64,000 bases of DNA, taken from assembly GCA_963733265.1 (NCBI GenBank), contig CAVTCF010000001.1, positions 1,612,001-1,676,000 of the forward strand, read 5' to 3'. Shown here piece after piece: positions 9,139 to 16,239 of the stretch; position 1 is the first letter of the stretch; the number at the start of each line of letters is the position of its first letter. A program made the translations under genes and the position numbers. Origin of the DNA: PALSA-1006 sp963733265 (GTDB lineage: Bacteria > Pseudomonadota > Gammaproteobacteria > Burkholderiales > Gallionellaceae). The notes below the pieces were generated by a model. That model ran no database searches. It was given only the letters and a program-made list of their open reading frames with translations, and had not been told where the DNA came from.

Positions 9139-9816
9139 ATGAATCGCGAAGCGTTGTGCCGGCAAATTGGACATCAATTTTCGCAGCCGCAATTACTGCA
9201 AAAAGCACTGACGCACCGAAGTCATAGCACAGCCCATTACGAGCGTTTGGAATTTTTGGGCGATAGTGTTTTGAATTGTGCTATCGCCAAATATCTCTAC
9301 GATCATCACCCCGAATTGCCTGAAGGTGATTTGTCCAGAGTGCGTTCGAATCTGGTTAACCAGCAAACACTGTTTACTTTGGCGCAAAATTTGAATATCG
9401 GGGAATTGCTTCTACTGGGAGAGGGCGAGCGCAAGAGCGCAGGGTCACGTCGACCATCAATATTGGCCGATACGATGGAAGCATTATTCGGTGCGGTTTT
9501 TCTTGATGCGGATTTTGCCGCGGCAGAGCAGGTTGTTTTGCGCTTATACATGCCATTGATCGAGCAAATGGATGTGCAGAATCTGGGCAAAGATGCCAAG
9601 ACCCAATTGCAGGAATATCTGCAAGCGCGCAAACTCGCATTGCCAAAATACACCGTAGTCGCCACTCAAGGAGAGGCGCACGCGCAGCTTTTTGTGATTG
9701 AATGCGCGATTCCCCAACTTAAAATCGCCTCGCGCGGAGAAGGCAGCAGCCGCCGTATCGCCGAACAAGCCGCAGCCGAAGCTGCTTACAACATATTGGG
9801 CAAACAAAAATCATGA
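9139..9816 (+). CDS. rnc: Ribonuclease III
   Basis: Double-strand-specific endoribonuclease that processes rRNA precursors and structured mRNAs. The catalytic signature YERLEFLGDSVLNCAIA is at about residues 34-50 and the second acidic site is in DTMEALFGAVFLD near 110-122. A double-stranded RNA-binding domain occupies the C-terminal 70 residues (DAKTQLQEYLQAR through AEQAAAEAAYNIL). At 225 residues it is canonical. The stop overlaps the era start by 4 bp (ATGA). Confidence 0.97.
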   Translation: MNREALCRQIGHQFSQPQLLQKALTHRSHSTAHYERLEFLGDSVLNCAIAKYLYDHHPELPEGDLSRVRSNLVNQQTLFTLAQNLNIGELLLLGEGERKSAGSRRPSILADTMEALFGAVFLDADFAAAEQVVLRLYMPLIEQMDVQNLGKDAKTQLQEYLQARKLALPKYTVVATQGEAHAQLFVIECAIPQLKIASRGEGSSRRIAEQAAAEAAYNILGKQKS

Positions 9817-10709
9817 CTGAATTATCAGCACAATTTCATAGCGGTTTTATTTCCATCGTGGGCAGACCCAACGTGGGAAAGTCGACCCTGCTCAACCACC
9901 TGATCGGGCAAAAAATAAGCATCACTTCACGCAAAGCACAGACCACCCGGCATCGAATTACCGGTATTCTTACCGAAGAGCAAACACAATTTGTGTTTGT
10001 CGATACGCCCGGTTTTCAGACGCAACATTTGAATACCCTGAACAAGGGCTTAAACCGTGTGGTAACCAGCAGCCTGCGCGATGTGAACGTGGTGCTATTC
10101 GTCATTGAAGCGCGCCATTTTGACGAGCGCGATCGTCAGGTGATGAACTTGTTGCCTACCACCATTCCCGTGCTGCTGGTTATCAACAAAGTCGATAATA
10201 TGGAACACAAGAATGAACTGTTGCCGTTCATTCAAGACATTGCCAAAGAAAGGCACTTTGCCGCCATTGTGCCGGTGAGCGCCAAACAAAATAATCAACT
10301 CGACACCCTGCTGGATGCGATTCGACCCTACCTGCCGGAAGGTGAGAAAATCTACCCCGAAGATGAAGTCACCGACCGCAACGAGCGTTTTCTTGCCGCC
10401 GAGATCGTGCGCGAAAAAGTATTCCGCTTCACCGGTGAGGAGTTGCCTTATTCCGTCAGCGTGATCATCGAGCAATTTAAACTCGAAGGAAAATTACGCC
10501 GCATCCATGCCGCTATCCTTGTCGATAAAGATGCCCACAAAGCCATGCTCATCGGCGCCAAAGGCGAAAAACTAAAAGAGATCGCTACCCAAGCGCGCCT
10601 TGATATGGAAAAACTTTTTGACGGAAAAGTCTTTCTCGAAGTGTGGGTTAAGGTGCGTAGCGGCTGGGCAGATAGTCCGCAAATGCTGAAGTCATTGGGT
10701 TACGAATAA
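9813..10709 (+). CDS. era: GTPase Era
   Basis: Essential GTPase for 30S ribosome maturation. The G motifs are GRPNVGKST (G1), DTPGF (G3), INKVDNM (G4) and PVSAKQ (G5). A C-terminal KH domain binds 16S rRNA (LIGAKGEKLKEIATQARLDMEKLF). At 298 residues it is full length and is coupled to rnc by a 4-bp overlap. In many betaproteobacteria recO follows directly; here a 2.6-kb islet comes first. Confidence 0.97.
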   Translation: MTELSAQFHSGFISIVGRPNVGKSTLLNHLIGQKISITSRKAQTTRHRITGILTEEQTQFVFVDTPGFQTQHLNTLNKGLNRVVTSSLRDVNVVLFVIEARHFDERDRQVMNLLPTTIPVLLVINKVDNMEHKNELLPFIQDIAKERHFAAIVPVSAKQNNQLDTLLDAIRPYLPEGEKIYPEDEVTDRNERFLAAEIVREKVFRFTGEELPYSVSVIIEQFKLEGKLRRIHAAILVDKDAHKAMLIGAKGEKLKEIATQARLDMEKLFDGKVFLEVWVKVRSGWADSPQMLKSLGYE

Positions 10710-10737
10710 TTTAAGATGCCGCAGTAGAGGGCGAATT

Positions 10738-10844
10738 AGCAAAGCGTATTGCACCGGATGTTAACTCGGTGGTGTCAATTTCTCATGCTCGTAGAGTTTA
10801 GAGAATTGCCTACCTTTGGTGCAATAATGATTGTAAGCTTTGCT
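10738..10844. repeat. Imperfect inverted-repeat element downstream of era
   Basis: The left arm (10738-10755, AGCAAAGCGTATTGCACC) is mirrored by a split right arm, GGTGCAATA at 10818-10826 and AGCTTTGCT at 10836-10844. The arms enclose about 62 bp. No open reading frame lies inside. It resembles a non-coding palindromic or MITE-like unit, but only one copy is present in this window. Confidence 0.45.
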
Positions 10845-10905
10845 CCTCGAAGCGGACAAAGCCCGGGAGTTGACTTGCTTCGAAGTGTGTTTTAACTGAC
10901 CGAAT

Positions 10906-10921
10906 CCCCGCTTGCGCGGGG
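10906..10921 (-). terminator. Probable terminator between era and the lipoprotein gene
   Basis: GC-rich hairpin CCCCGC-TTGC-GCGGGG located 22 bp beyond the stop of the minus-strand lipoprotein gene. There is no clear T-run on either side, so it may be bidirectional or only an mRNA 3' stabiliser. Confidence 0.5.
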
Positions 10922-10943
10922 GCGCTAATAAATCAGCCTTTTC

Positions 10944-12083
10944 TTAGAATACCGGTACACTCCAAGCTTGCAGAGCCGCATTCATTGCCGTTTGGTTTAG
11001 CCAATAAGAAGTGCCTGTCGAGCTGCCCGGTAACACTACAGTCCCGTAATACGCGTTTCCAAGCGTCGGCAAAAAGCCAATGAATTGATTTCCGAGGTTA
11101 GCTAAATTTACCCCCGTTGGATTCAAGAACGAGACAATCGGTACGCCGTTCACTGTGGAGAACGTCAAGTCTAAGGTTCCATTCGATCTTGCAGCCGCAA
11201 TGTTAGAGTTCTGGCATGTATTCGGTGTGCCGCTCGGGACTCCCGCATTGAGTGTAGGATAATAACTATTATAAGTCGCGCCACTGCTGTGCGCCAAGAA
11301 AAGCGCGAGACCTACTACGCAGATTGGATCTGTTTGCGAATGTGCCGCGAAGCCAGCGGCGTTGAAAGTTGCCGCCGTGATCGGTATCGTCGTCGTGGTT
11401 ACTTGCCATGCCGACACTGCGGTTAGAGTATAAGCACTAGTGGTAAGATTGGCCGACGATGAAAACACATATTCAAAAGAACCTGATGGATAGTTTGCAG
11501 TGGCTGGCGATACGAAGCTGGATGCGCCTAGCGAATCAACCGCAGGCACAGCAGAACTTGCCACAATGGCTTTTCCAGACAGATCAGTCGTAGTAATTGC
11601 AACTGTAGTCAATCCAAATGCCGGATCTGTATAGGTAAAGCTGTTTGCATTGGTGGCAGAAATGTTTATTGAGCTGGATTCAAGCGACCATCCTGACGTT
11701 GTAAGGGCGTAATAGTTTTGAGGTGTAACGCTCCAAACGCCGCCGGACAAGGATTTCATTACACTGGGCATGTTGTAGTTACCATTGGAAAATGTCGCTG
11801 TACTAACATATCCAGTAGCGGGTAGTCCTAGAGCGGGTATTCCAAAGTAGAATGATCTAATTCCCGCACCCGTTAAATCCGTCCAGAACTGTCCCGAAAC
11901 CGCCCCAACCGTGCTAGAGGCGCCTGACCCACTGCTACCCCCCCCGCCAAGACAACCGGCTAAAGCCACTGCCACTGCGGATAGCACAATCCCAAGTTCT
12001 ACTGTTTTACGAATACCGCGATGTCGACCGATACCCTGAGATGGTGAAATCACATCGGTCGAACGTATATTTTTCTGTTGCAT
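10944..12083 (-). CDS. Putative lipoprotein behind a c-di-GMP riboswitch
   Basis: Protein of 379 residues that I do not recognise. It has a long basic N-region (GRHRGIRKTVE), a hydrophobic stretch and a lipobox LAGC with Cys44, then a flexible Gly/Ser linker (GGGGSSGSGASS). This predicts lipidation and export, perhaps to the outer membrane or surface. The rest is rich in Ser, Thr, Ala and Asn with beta-strand-like alternation; two further Cys lie in PICVVG and NTCQNS. GAGGA (12091-12095) lies 7 bases before the ATG. The roughly 225-nt leader carries a c-di-GMP-I aptamer, so expression is expected to follow c-di-GMP, as for adhesion or extracellular-matrix proteins. It interrupts the era-recO neighbourhood. 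Function unknown. Confidence 0.75.
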   Translation of the reverse strand: MQQKNIRSTDVISPSQGIGRHRGIRKTVELGIVLSAVAVALAGCLGGGGSSGSGASSTVGAVSGQFWTDLTGAGIRSFYFGIPALGLPATGYVSTATFSNGNYNMPSVMKSLSGGVWSVTPQNYYALTTSGWSLESSSINISATNANSFTYTDPAFGLTTVAITTTDLSGKAIVASSAVPAVDSLGASSFVSPATANYPSGSFEYVFSSSANLTTSAYTLTAVSAWQVTTTTIPITAATFNAAGFAAHSQTDPICVVGLALFLAHSSGATYNSYYPTLNAGVPSGTPNTCQNSNIAAARSNGTLDLTFSTVNGVPIVSFLNPTGVNLANLGNQFIGFLPTLGNAYYGTVVLPGSSTGTSYWLNQTAMNAALQAWSVPVF

Positions 12084-12151
12084 AGGCTGCTCCTCAGTCG
12101 CGTTTAGATTGGAAACCCAATGAGCTGGCGGACAGTTACAAGGAGGCCGTG

Positions 12152-12275
12152 AAACGCTTACTGATTACCTGGCGACCCCGCTGGCACTCGACTAATGTCG
12201 ATTAGGAACTTGTTGTCCCTTAGCCCGGAAGCTTTGCGCCCCCGTTTTTCAACGGGTTTGCCCTTGCAGGCGTTG
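12152..12275 (-). promoter_or_regulatory. Cyclic-di-GMP-I (GEMM-I) riboswitch
   Basis: Read on the minus strand, the leader contains the GEMM-I core in order: GGGCAAACC, a perfect hairpin CCCGTT-GAAA-AACGGG with the GNRA tetraloop, the junction GGCGCAAAGC, CCGG followed by CTAAGG (tetraloop-receptor side of P3), a variable P3 tip including TCGAC-ATTA-GTCGA, then CAGCGGGGTCGCC. P1 can be closed by CCTG/CAGG and AACGC/GCGTT. These elements match the Vc2-type consensus as I know it. The 3' P1 strand GCGTTT (12152-12157 on the plus strand as aaacgc) can instead pair with AAACGC at 12100-12105, directly upstream of the ribosome site. That gives a plausible switch between two structures; an ON-switch is inference. 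Confidence 0.88.
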
Positions 12276-12314
12276 ATGTCAAATCAACGATTGCAGACGA
12301 AATGTATCATAACC

Positions 12315-12342
12315 ATAATATCAAGTCGAATAAAACTGGCAA
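12315..12342 (-). promoter_or_regulatory. Candidate promoter of the riboswitch-controlled lipoprotein gene
   Basis: On the minus strand TTGCCA (12337-12342) and TATTAT (12315-12320) are separated by 16 bp, a reasonable sigma-70 arrangement. Transcription would start near 12308, about 30 nt before the aptamer begins. Confidence 0.45.
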
Positions 12343-12473
12343 CGGAAGTTTAAGACACCGAGTACACGGTTTCCAAAGGTGCTCTCTGCGCTGACTATTT
12401 TAATGCAGCTTGCTGCATAGAAAGTTGCGTGACTTTGTTGCACCTTTGATACATCTTGCGCAGAGGCTGCGCT

Positions 12474-12893
12474 TCAAGAAAACTTTTTTACCCCCGCCTT
12501 CTTGGCGGCCTTCTGCAAATCTTCATCAAGCGTAGCCAGCGGCAGGCCAAGTCTTAATGCCAACTCAAGATAAGAAGCGTCGTAGGAGGATAGTTTGTAT
12601 CGCCGCGCCAATTGCAGGGTGTGCGACAGTGACCGTGAAAATGTGGACGTATCTTCCTCAATATCAACATTTTCCAGCATCTCAATAAATACTTCACTCC
12701 GGGCCTCTGTTACCAGCCCCTTTGCTTCAGCACGGGCTATAACGTTGGATACCTCAAGCCCCCAAGTCGAGGGAACAACGGCACTGGCTGTTTTCATCGC
12801 ATCAAGTACTTTGGCTGCATAGGCGAGTTCAAATGGCTTGCCATCACCAAAGAACCAGCGCATGGTCACCGAATTATCAAGAACAAAATTCAC
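12474..12893 (-). CDS. PIN-domain toxin (VapC-like ribonuclease)
   Basis: PIN-domain protein of 139 residues, predicted Mg-dependent endoribonuclease toxin. The four acidic positions expected for the active site are visible: Asp6 (FVLDNSV), Glu47 (WGLEVSN), Asp105 (SSYDASYLELA) and Asp123 (ATLDEDL). Its start overlaps the end of the antitoxin gene by 4 bp, the usual coupled toxin-antitoxin order with antitoxin first. Whether it is still active cannot be told from sequence, but the fold is complete. Confidence 0.88.
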   Translation of the reverse strand: MNFVLDNSVTMRWFFGDGKPFELAYAAKVLDAMKTASAVVPSTWGLEVSNVIARAEAKGLVTEARSEVFIEMLENVDIEEDTSTFSRSLSHTLQLARRYKLSSYDASYLELALRLGLPLATLDEDLQKAAKKAGVKKFS

Positions 12894-13132
12894 GCGCGGC
12901 CTTCTTCAAGGAGTTCTTTGATGTTTACGCCCTTCACGGGATCGGACAACATGAACACTTTAAGTTTTTCTACCGCAGACACTTTATCCTTCTTTCGCTC
13001 GCTTAGGCTGGGCACCAAATCTGCAACGGCTTCTCCGCGATTGGTAATGGTAAATTCCTTGCCTGTTTTTACCTGCCTCAGCAATTCAGGAAGCTTTGTT
13101 TTCGCTTCATACGAACCTATTTCGATTTTCAT
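12890..13132 (-). CDS. Phd/YefM-type antitoxin
   Basis: Antitoxin of 80 residues, partner of the PIN toxin. The N-terminal half (IGSYEAKTKLPELLRQVKTG, FTITNRGEAVADLVP) is the Phd/YefM DNA-binding fold. The C-terminal tail (VNIKELLEEGRA) would wrap the toxin. The frame is open to 13147, but the ATG at 13132 has a GGGAG ribosome site 6 bases upstream, so I use it. A palindromic operator overlapping its promoter lies just upstream, consistent with autoregulation. Confidence 0.88.
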   Translation of the reverse strand: MKIEIGSYEAKTKLPELLRQVKTGKEFTITNRGEAVADLVPSLSERKKDKVSAVEKLKVFMLSDPVKGVNIKELLEEGRA

Positions 13133-13157
13133 GACATACTCCCGCAAGATATTATAT

Positions 13158-13191
13158 AGACCAGTATATAGACTGGTCTTATAAAGATCAA
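13158..13191 (-). promoter_or_regulatory. Promoter and palindromic operator of the toxin-antitoxin pair
   Basis: A perfect 8-bp inverted repeat AGACCAGT / ACTGGTCT with a 6-bp centre spans 13158-13179. On the minus strand -35 TTGATC (13186-13191) and -10 TATACT (13163-13168) are spaced by 17 bp, so the palindrome covers the -10 and spacer. This is what is expected for antitoxin-mediated repression; a second TATAAT lies at 13151-13156. Confidence 0.75.
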
Positions 13192-13300
13192 TAAAAGCTA
13201 ATGCGGGGATTTAGGGGGAGTGCAGGGTAATTGTTAGCAATTACAGTTCGGGGCAGTCCAGTTTATGGAATAATCGCGGCTGAGTGAGATAGAGACATCA

Positions 13301-14032
13301 ATGAGTTCAGACAGTAAGCATCGCATTCAGGACGAACTTGCTTTCGTGCTGCACAGTTACCCTTTTCGAGAGACGAGCTTGGTGTTGGAGGTGTTCAGTC
13401 GCCAGCACGGGCGCGTACCACTGGTGGCGCGCGGTGCACGCCGTCCGAAATCGGCGCTGCGCGGTTTGCTGATGAGCTTTCAACCCTTGGCGTTGAGTTG
13501 GTTCGGCAAGCATGAGTTGCGCACTTTGCATAGTGCCGAATGGCAGGGCGGTCAGCCGCTGTTGCAAGGCACTGCGCTGATGTGCGGTTTTTATTTGAAT
13601 GAATTGCTGCTCAATTTGACCGCTCGGGATGATCCGCACGAGAGTTTATTTGATTATTATCGGCTGACCTTGCAACGACTGGTGCATGAAGAAGACCATG
13701 CTTCGACTCTACGCTGTTTTGAAAAGCACTTGCTGCAAGAATTGGGTTATGCGCTACTTTTGGAACATGAGGCTGGCAGCAAAAATCCTATCGATGCGGG
13801 CAAGAATTACCGTTATATACTTGAGCATGGCGCGGTTGCGGATGAACGCGATTTTTCAGAAGGATTGGTGATTGCGGGGAAAACGTTGCGGGATATTGCG
13901 GCAGACGATTACACTGACGTGAATAGTGCGCGTCAAGGCAAACAATTGATGCGTATGCTATTGAACCATCATCTTGGCGGGGTAGTCTTGCACACTAGGG
14001 AGCTGATTAAGGACTTGAAGAAATATGATTAA
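13301..14032 (+). CDS. recO: DNA repair protein RecO
   Basis: Recombination mediator of the RecFOR pathway that loads RecA on SSB-coated DNA. The N-terminal OB fold is clear (ELAFVLHSYPFRETSLVLEVFSR, RVPLVARGARRPKSALRG, LQPLALSW-like strand), followed by the helical C-terminal domain (RCFEKHLLQELGYA). At 243 residues it is normal length. It starts the recO-pdxJ-acpS-nagZ operon and overlaps pdxJ by 8 bp. Confidence 0.95.
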   Translation: MSSDSKHRIQDELAFVLHSYPFRETSLVLEVFSRQHGRVPLVARGARRPKSALRGLLMSFQPLALSWFGKHELRTLHSAEWQGGQPLLQGTALMCGFYLNELLLNLTARDDPHESLFDYYRLTLQRLVHEEDHASTLRCFEKHLLQELGYALLLEHEAGSKNPIDAGKNYRYILEHGAVADERDFSEGLVIAGKTLRDIAADDYTDVNSARQGKQLMRMLLNHHLGGVVLHTRELIKDLKKYD

Positions 14033-14741
14033 ACTCGGATTGAATATCGACCATGTGGCAACGCTGCGTCAAGTACGCGGATCGCGTTATCCCAACGTTG
14101 TCAGGGCAGCACTTATTTGCGAGGAAGCGGGGGTGGATGCCATCACCCTTCATCTGCGCGAAGATCGCCGCCACATTCAGGATGCCGATGTGGCAACGTT
14201 GCGCGGAATGTTGCAAACGCGCATGAATCTGGAATGCGCCGTAACGGATGAAATGATAAATCTCGCCTTGCGCACCAAACCGCACGACATCTGCCTTGTA
14301 CCGGAAAAACGTGAAGAACTCACCACCGAGGGCGGCTTGGATGTGGTGAAATATTTTGAACAAGTAAAGCGTGCCACGCAGCGCTGCACCGATGCGGGTA
14401 TTCGCGTGTCGCTATTTATTGACGCGGACGAGAAACAGCTTGATGCGGCCAAGAATGCGGGGGCGCCGGTTATAGAAATTCACACCGGGAAATATGGCGA
14501 TGCAGATAGCATCCCGGAGCGTGAAACAGAGCTTGAACGTATTCATTGCGCGGCTCTATACGGGCATTCTCTGGGCTTGCAGGTGAATGCCGGACACGGA
14601 CTGAATTACCACAATGTTCGGCCCATTGTTGCCATTCCGCACATTGAAGAACTTAATATCGGCCACGCTGTTATTTCCGAAGCAGTGTTTATTGGCCTGG
14701 AGCAAGCGGTAATAAAGATGAAGGCATTGCTGGTCGCATGA
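14025..14741 (+). CDS. pdxJ: Pyridoxine 5'-phosphate synthase
   Basis: Last step of DXP-dependent vitamin B6 synthesis: condenses 1-deoxyxylulose 5-phosphate with 3-amino-2-oxopropyl phosphate. Family motifs are present: LGLNIDHVATLRQVRG at the N-terminus, GVDAITLHLREDRRHI, ECAVTDEM, CLVPEKREELTTEGG, VIEIHTGKYGDA and VNAGHGLNYHNV. TIM barrel of 238 residues, full length. Overlaps recO upstream and acpS downstream (4 bp). Confidence 0.97.
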   Translation: MIKLGLNIDHVATLRQVRGSRYPNVVRAALICEEAGVDAITLHLREDRRHIQDADVATLRGMLQTRMNLECAVTDEMINLALRTKPHDICLVPEKREELTTEGGLDVVKYFEQVKRATQRCTDAGIRVSLFIDADEKQLDAAKNAGAPVIEIHTGKYGDADSIPERETELERIHCAALYGHSLGLQVNAGHGLNYHNVRPIVAIPHIEELNIGHAVISEAVFIGLEQAVIKMKALLVA

Positions 14742-15121
14742 TCATCGGCATTGGTACCGACATCGTCACTGTGGCACGCATCGAAGCTGCGGTAGTGCGG
14801 CACGGCAAAGCATTCGCCGAGCGTATTTTGAGCGCACAAGAACTATCCGAATACAATGCACATTCCAATCCCTCACGTTATTTAAGCAAGCGCTTTGCCG
14901 CAAAAGAAGCGCTGGCCAAAGCCACAGGGCAGGGATTGCGTCATCCTGTGACCCTGCGCCGCATTACCGTTAGCCATGATGAATTGGGTAAACCGGCATT
15001 TTTATTCGATGCGGAATTGTCAGCGTATCTGCAAAAACTTGGCGTGACTCGCCATTACTTGAGCCTGAGTGACGAGCGTGAAACAGCGTTGGCGTTTGTG
15101 ATTTTGGAAGGGGATTTGTAA
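14738..15121 (+). CDS. acpS: Holo-[acyl-carrier-protein] synthase
   Basis: Transfers 4'-phosphopantetheine from CoA to acyl carrier protein. It shows the AcpS signatures GIGTDIVTVARIE (Asp for Mg binding) and SKRFAAKEALAKATGQGL, and the C-terminal LSLSDERETALAFVI. 127 residues, complete. Translationally coupled in the order pdxJ-acpS-nagZ; its stop shares one base with the nagZ ATG. Confidence 0.96.
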   Translation: MIIGIGTDIVTVARIEAAVVRHGKAFAERILSAQELSEYNAHSNPSRYLSKRFAAKEALAKATGQGLRHPVTLRRITVSHDELGKPAFLFDAELSAYLQKLGVTRHYLSLSDERETALAFVILEGDL

Positions 15122-16170
15122 TGGGCATTGGGCCGGTAATGCTGGATGTGGCAGGCAAGGTTCTCACTCCGGAGGATGAAAAACGCTTGCGTCATCCTTT
15201 GGTGGGGGGCGTGATTTTATTTGGGCGCAATTATGAATCTCCGCGTCAACTTGCCGAACTGACAGCCGGCATTCGTGCCATTCGTACACCGCAGTTACTT
15301 ATTGCTGTCGATCACGAGGGGGGGCGAGTTCAGCGTTTCCGCGAGGGCTTTACCCGGATACCGCCGATGCGGGAATTCGGAAAATTGTGGGATGCCCATC
15401 CCAAAAAGGCGAAGCACTTGGCAGAGCAAACCGGTTGGGTATTGGCCTCGGAGTTACGGGCACACGGTATCGATTTTAGTTTTACGCCGGTGCTGGATGT
15501 GGACTACGGCAGCAGCGGAGTGATCGGAGACAGGGCTTTTCACGCTGAGCCGCAAGCCATCGCCGAGCTGGCGCATAGTCTGTTGTTGGGTATGAAAAAG
15601 GCTGGCATGGCAACGGTGGGCAAACATTTCCCCGGTCACGGTTTTGTGCGCGCGGATTCGCATTTGGAGATTCCCGTTGATGAGCGCGATTTGTCCGACA
15701 TCGAAATGTGCGACTTGATTCCATTCCGGCAGATGGTGGATTTTGGTTTGACGGCGGTTATGCCCGCGCATGTGATCTACCCAAAGGTTGATCCGCGTCC
15801 GGCAGGTTTTTCAAAGGTATGGTTGAAAGATATTTTGCGCGGTCAACTTGGTTTTGAAGGTTGTATTTTCAGCGACGACTTGAGCATGGAAGGCGCGACG
15901 GTGGCCGGTGGCATTGTGCAACGTGCTGAAGCTGCCCTGAATGCGGGATGCGACATGGTGCTGGTGTGTAACAAGCCGGAATCGGCAGATGAGCTGTTGA
16001 ATGGCTTGGTTTGGGAAATGTCTGCTACCAGCAAGGCAAGACTGGCGCACATGCGCGGACACGGTCATCCGGACACGCTGGATCTGCTACATGAAAACGG
16101 GGAATTCGTAAAGGCAGTGCATGAGGTTGCCAGTATAGGCAGCATCAGCGGCGACTTGCAGTTGGCGTGA
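15121..16170 (+). CDS. nagZ: Beta-N-acetylhexosaminidase NagZ
   Basis: Cytosolic glycoside hydrolase family 3 enzyme that removes GlcNAc from anhydro-muropeptides in cell-wall recycling. Motifs: AVDHEGGRVQRF, GKHFPGHGFVRADSHLEIP (the Asp-His dyad loop) and the nucleophile region FSDDLSMEGA. At 349 residues it is canonical. It is the last member of the recO operon, followed by a 69-bp gap before zipA. Confidence 0.95.
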   Translation: MGIGPVMLDVAGKVLTPEDEKRLRHPLVGGVILFGRNYESPRQLAELTAGIRAIRTPQLLIAVDHEGGRVQRFREGFTRIPPMREFGKLWDAHPKKAKHLAEQTGWVLASELRAHGIDFSFTPVLDVDYGSSGVIGDRAFHAEPQAIAELAHSLLLGMKKAGMATVGKHFPGHGFVRADSHLEIPVDERDLSDIEMCDLIPFRQMVDFGLTAVMPAHVIYPKVDPRPAGFSKVWLKDILRGQLGFEGCIFSDDLSMEGATVAGGIVQRAEAALNAGCDMVLVCNKPESADELLNGLVWEMSATSKARLAHMRGHGHPDTLDLLHENGEFVKAVHEVASIGSISGDLQLA

Positions 16171-16239
16171 ATGATTTTGATCTGCCGGATACGCTGAGTT
16201 TAGTATAATCAGCGCCATTGATTCAATCGGTGTTACAAC

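Larger units (their letters stand above)
12084..12473. other. 390-bp intergenic region: riboswitch leader plus toxin-gene upstream space
   Basis: From 12084 to about 12342 this is the promoter and structured leader of the minus-strand lipoprotein gene. From 12343 to 12473 I see no gene, only two short hairpins: GCAGCTTGCTGC near 12406-12417 and GCGCAGAGGCTGCGC near 12459-12473. The latter sits just past the stop of the minus-strand PIN toxin gene and may help end its transcript. Confidence 0.5.

Noticed and set aside
10836..10890. A second GEMM-like riboswitch (GCTTTGC and CCCGGGAG nearby)
   Set aside because: It lacks the GNRA-capped stem and the ordered core; the GCTTTGC belongs to the inverted repeat.
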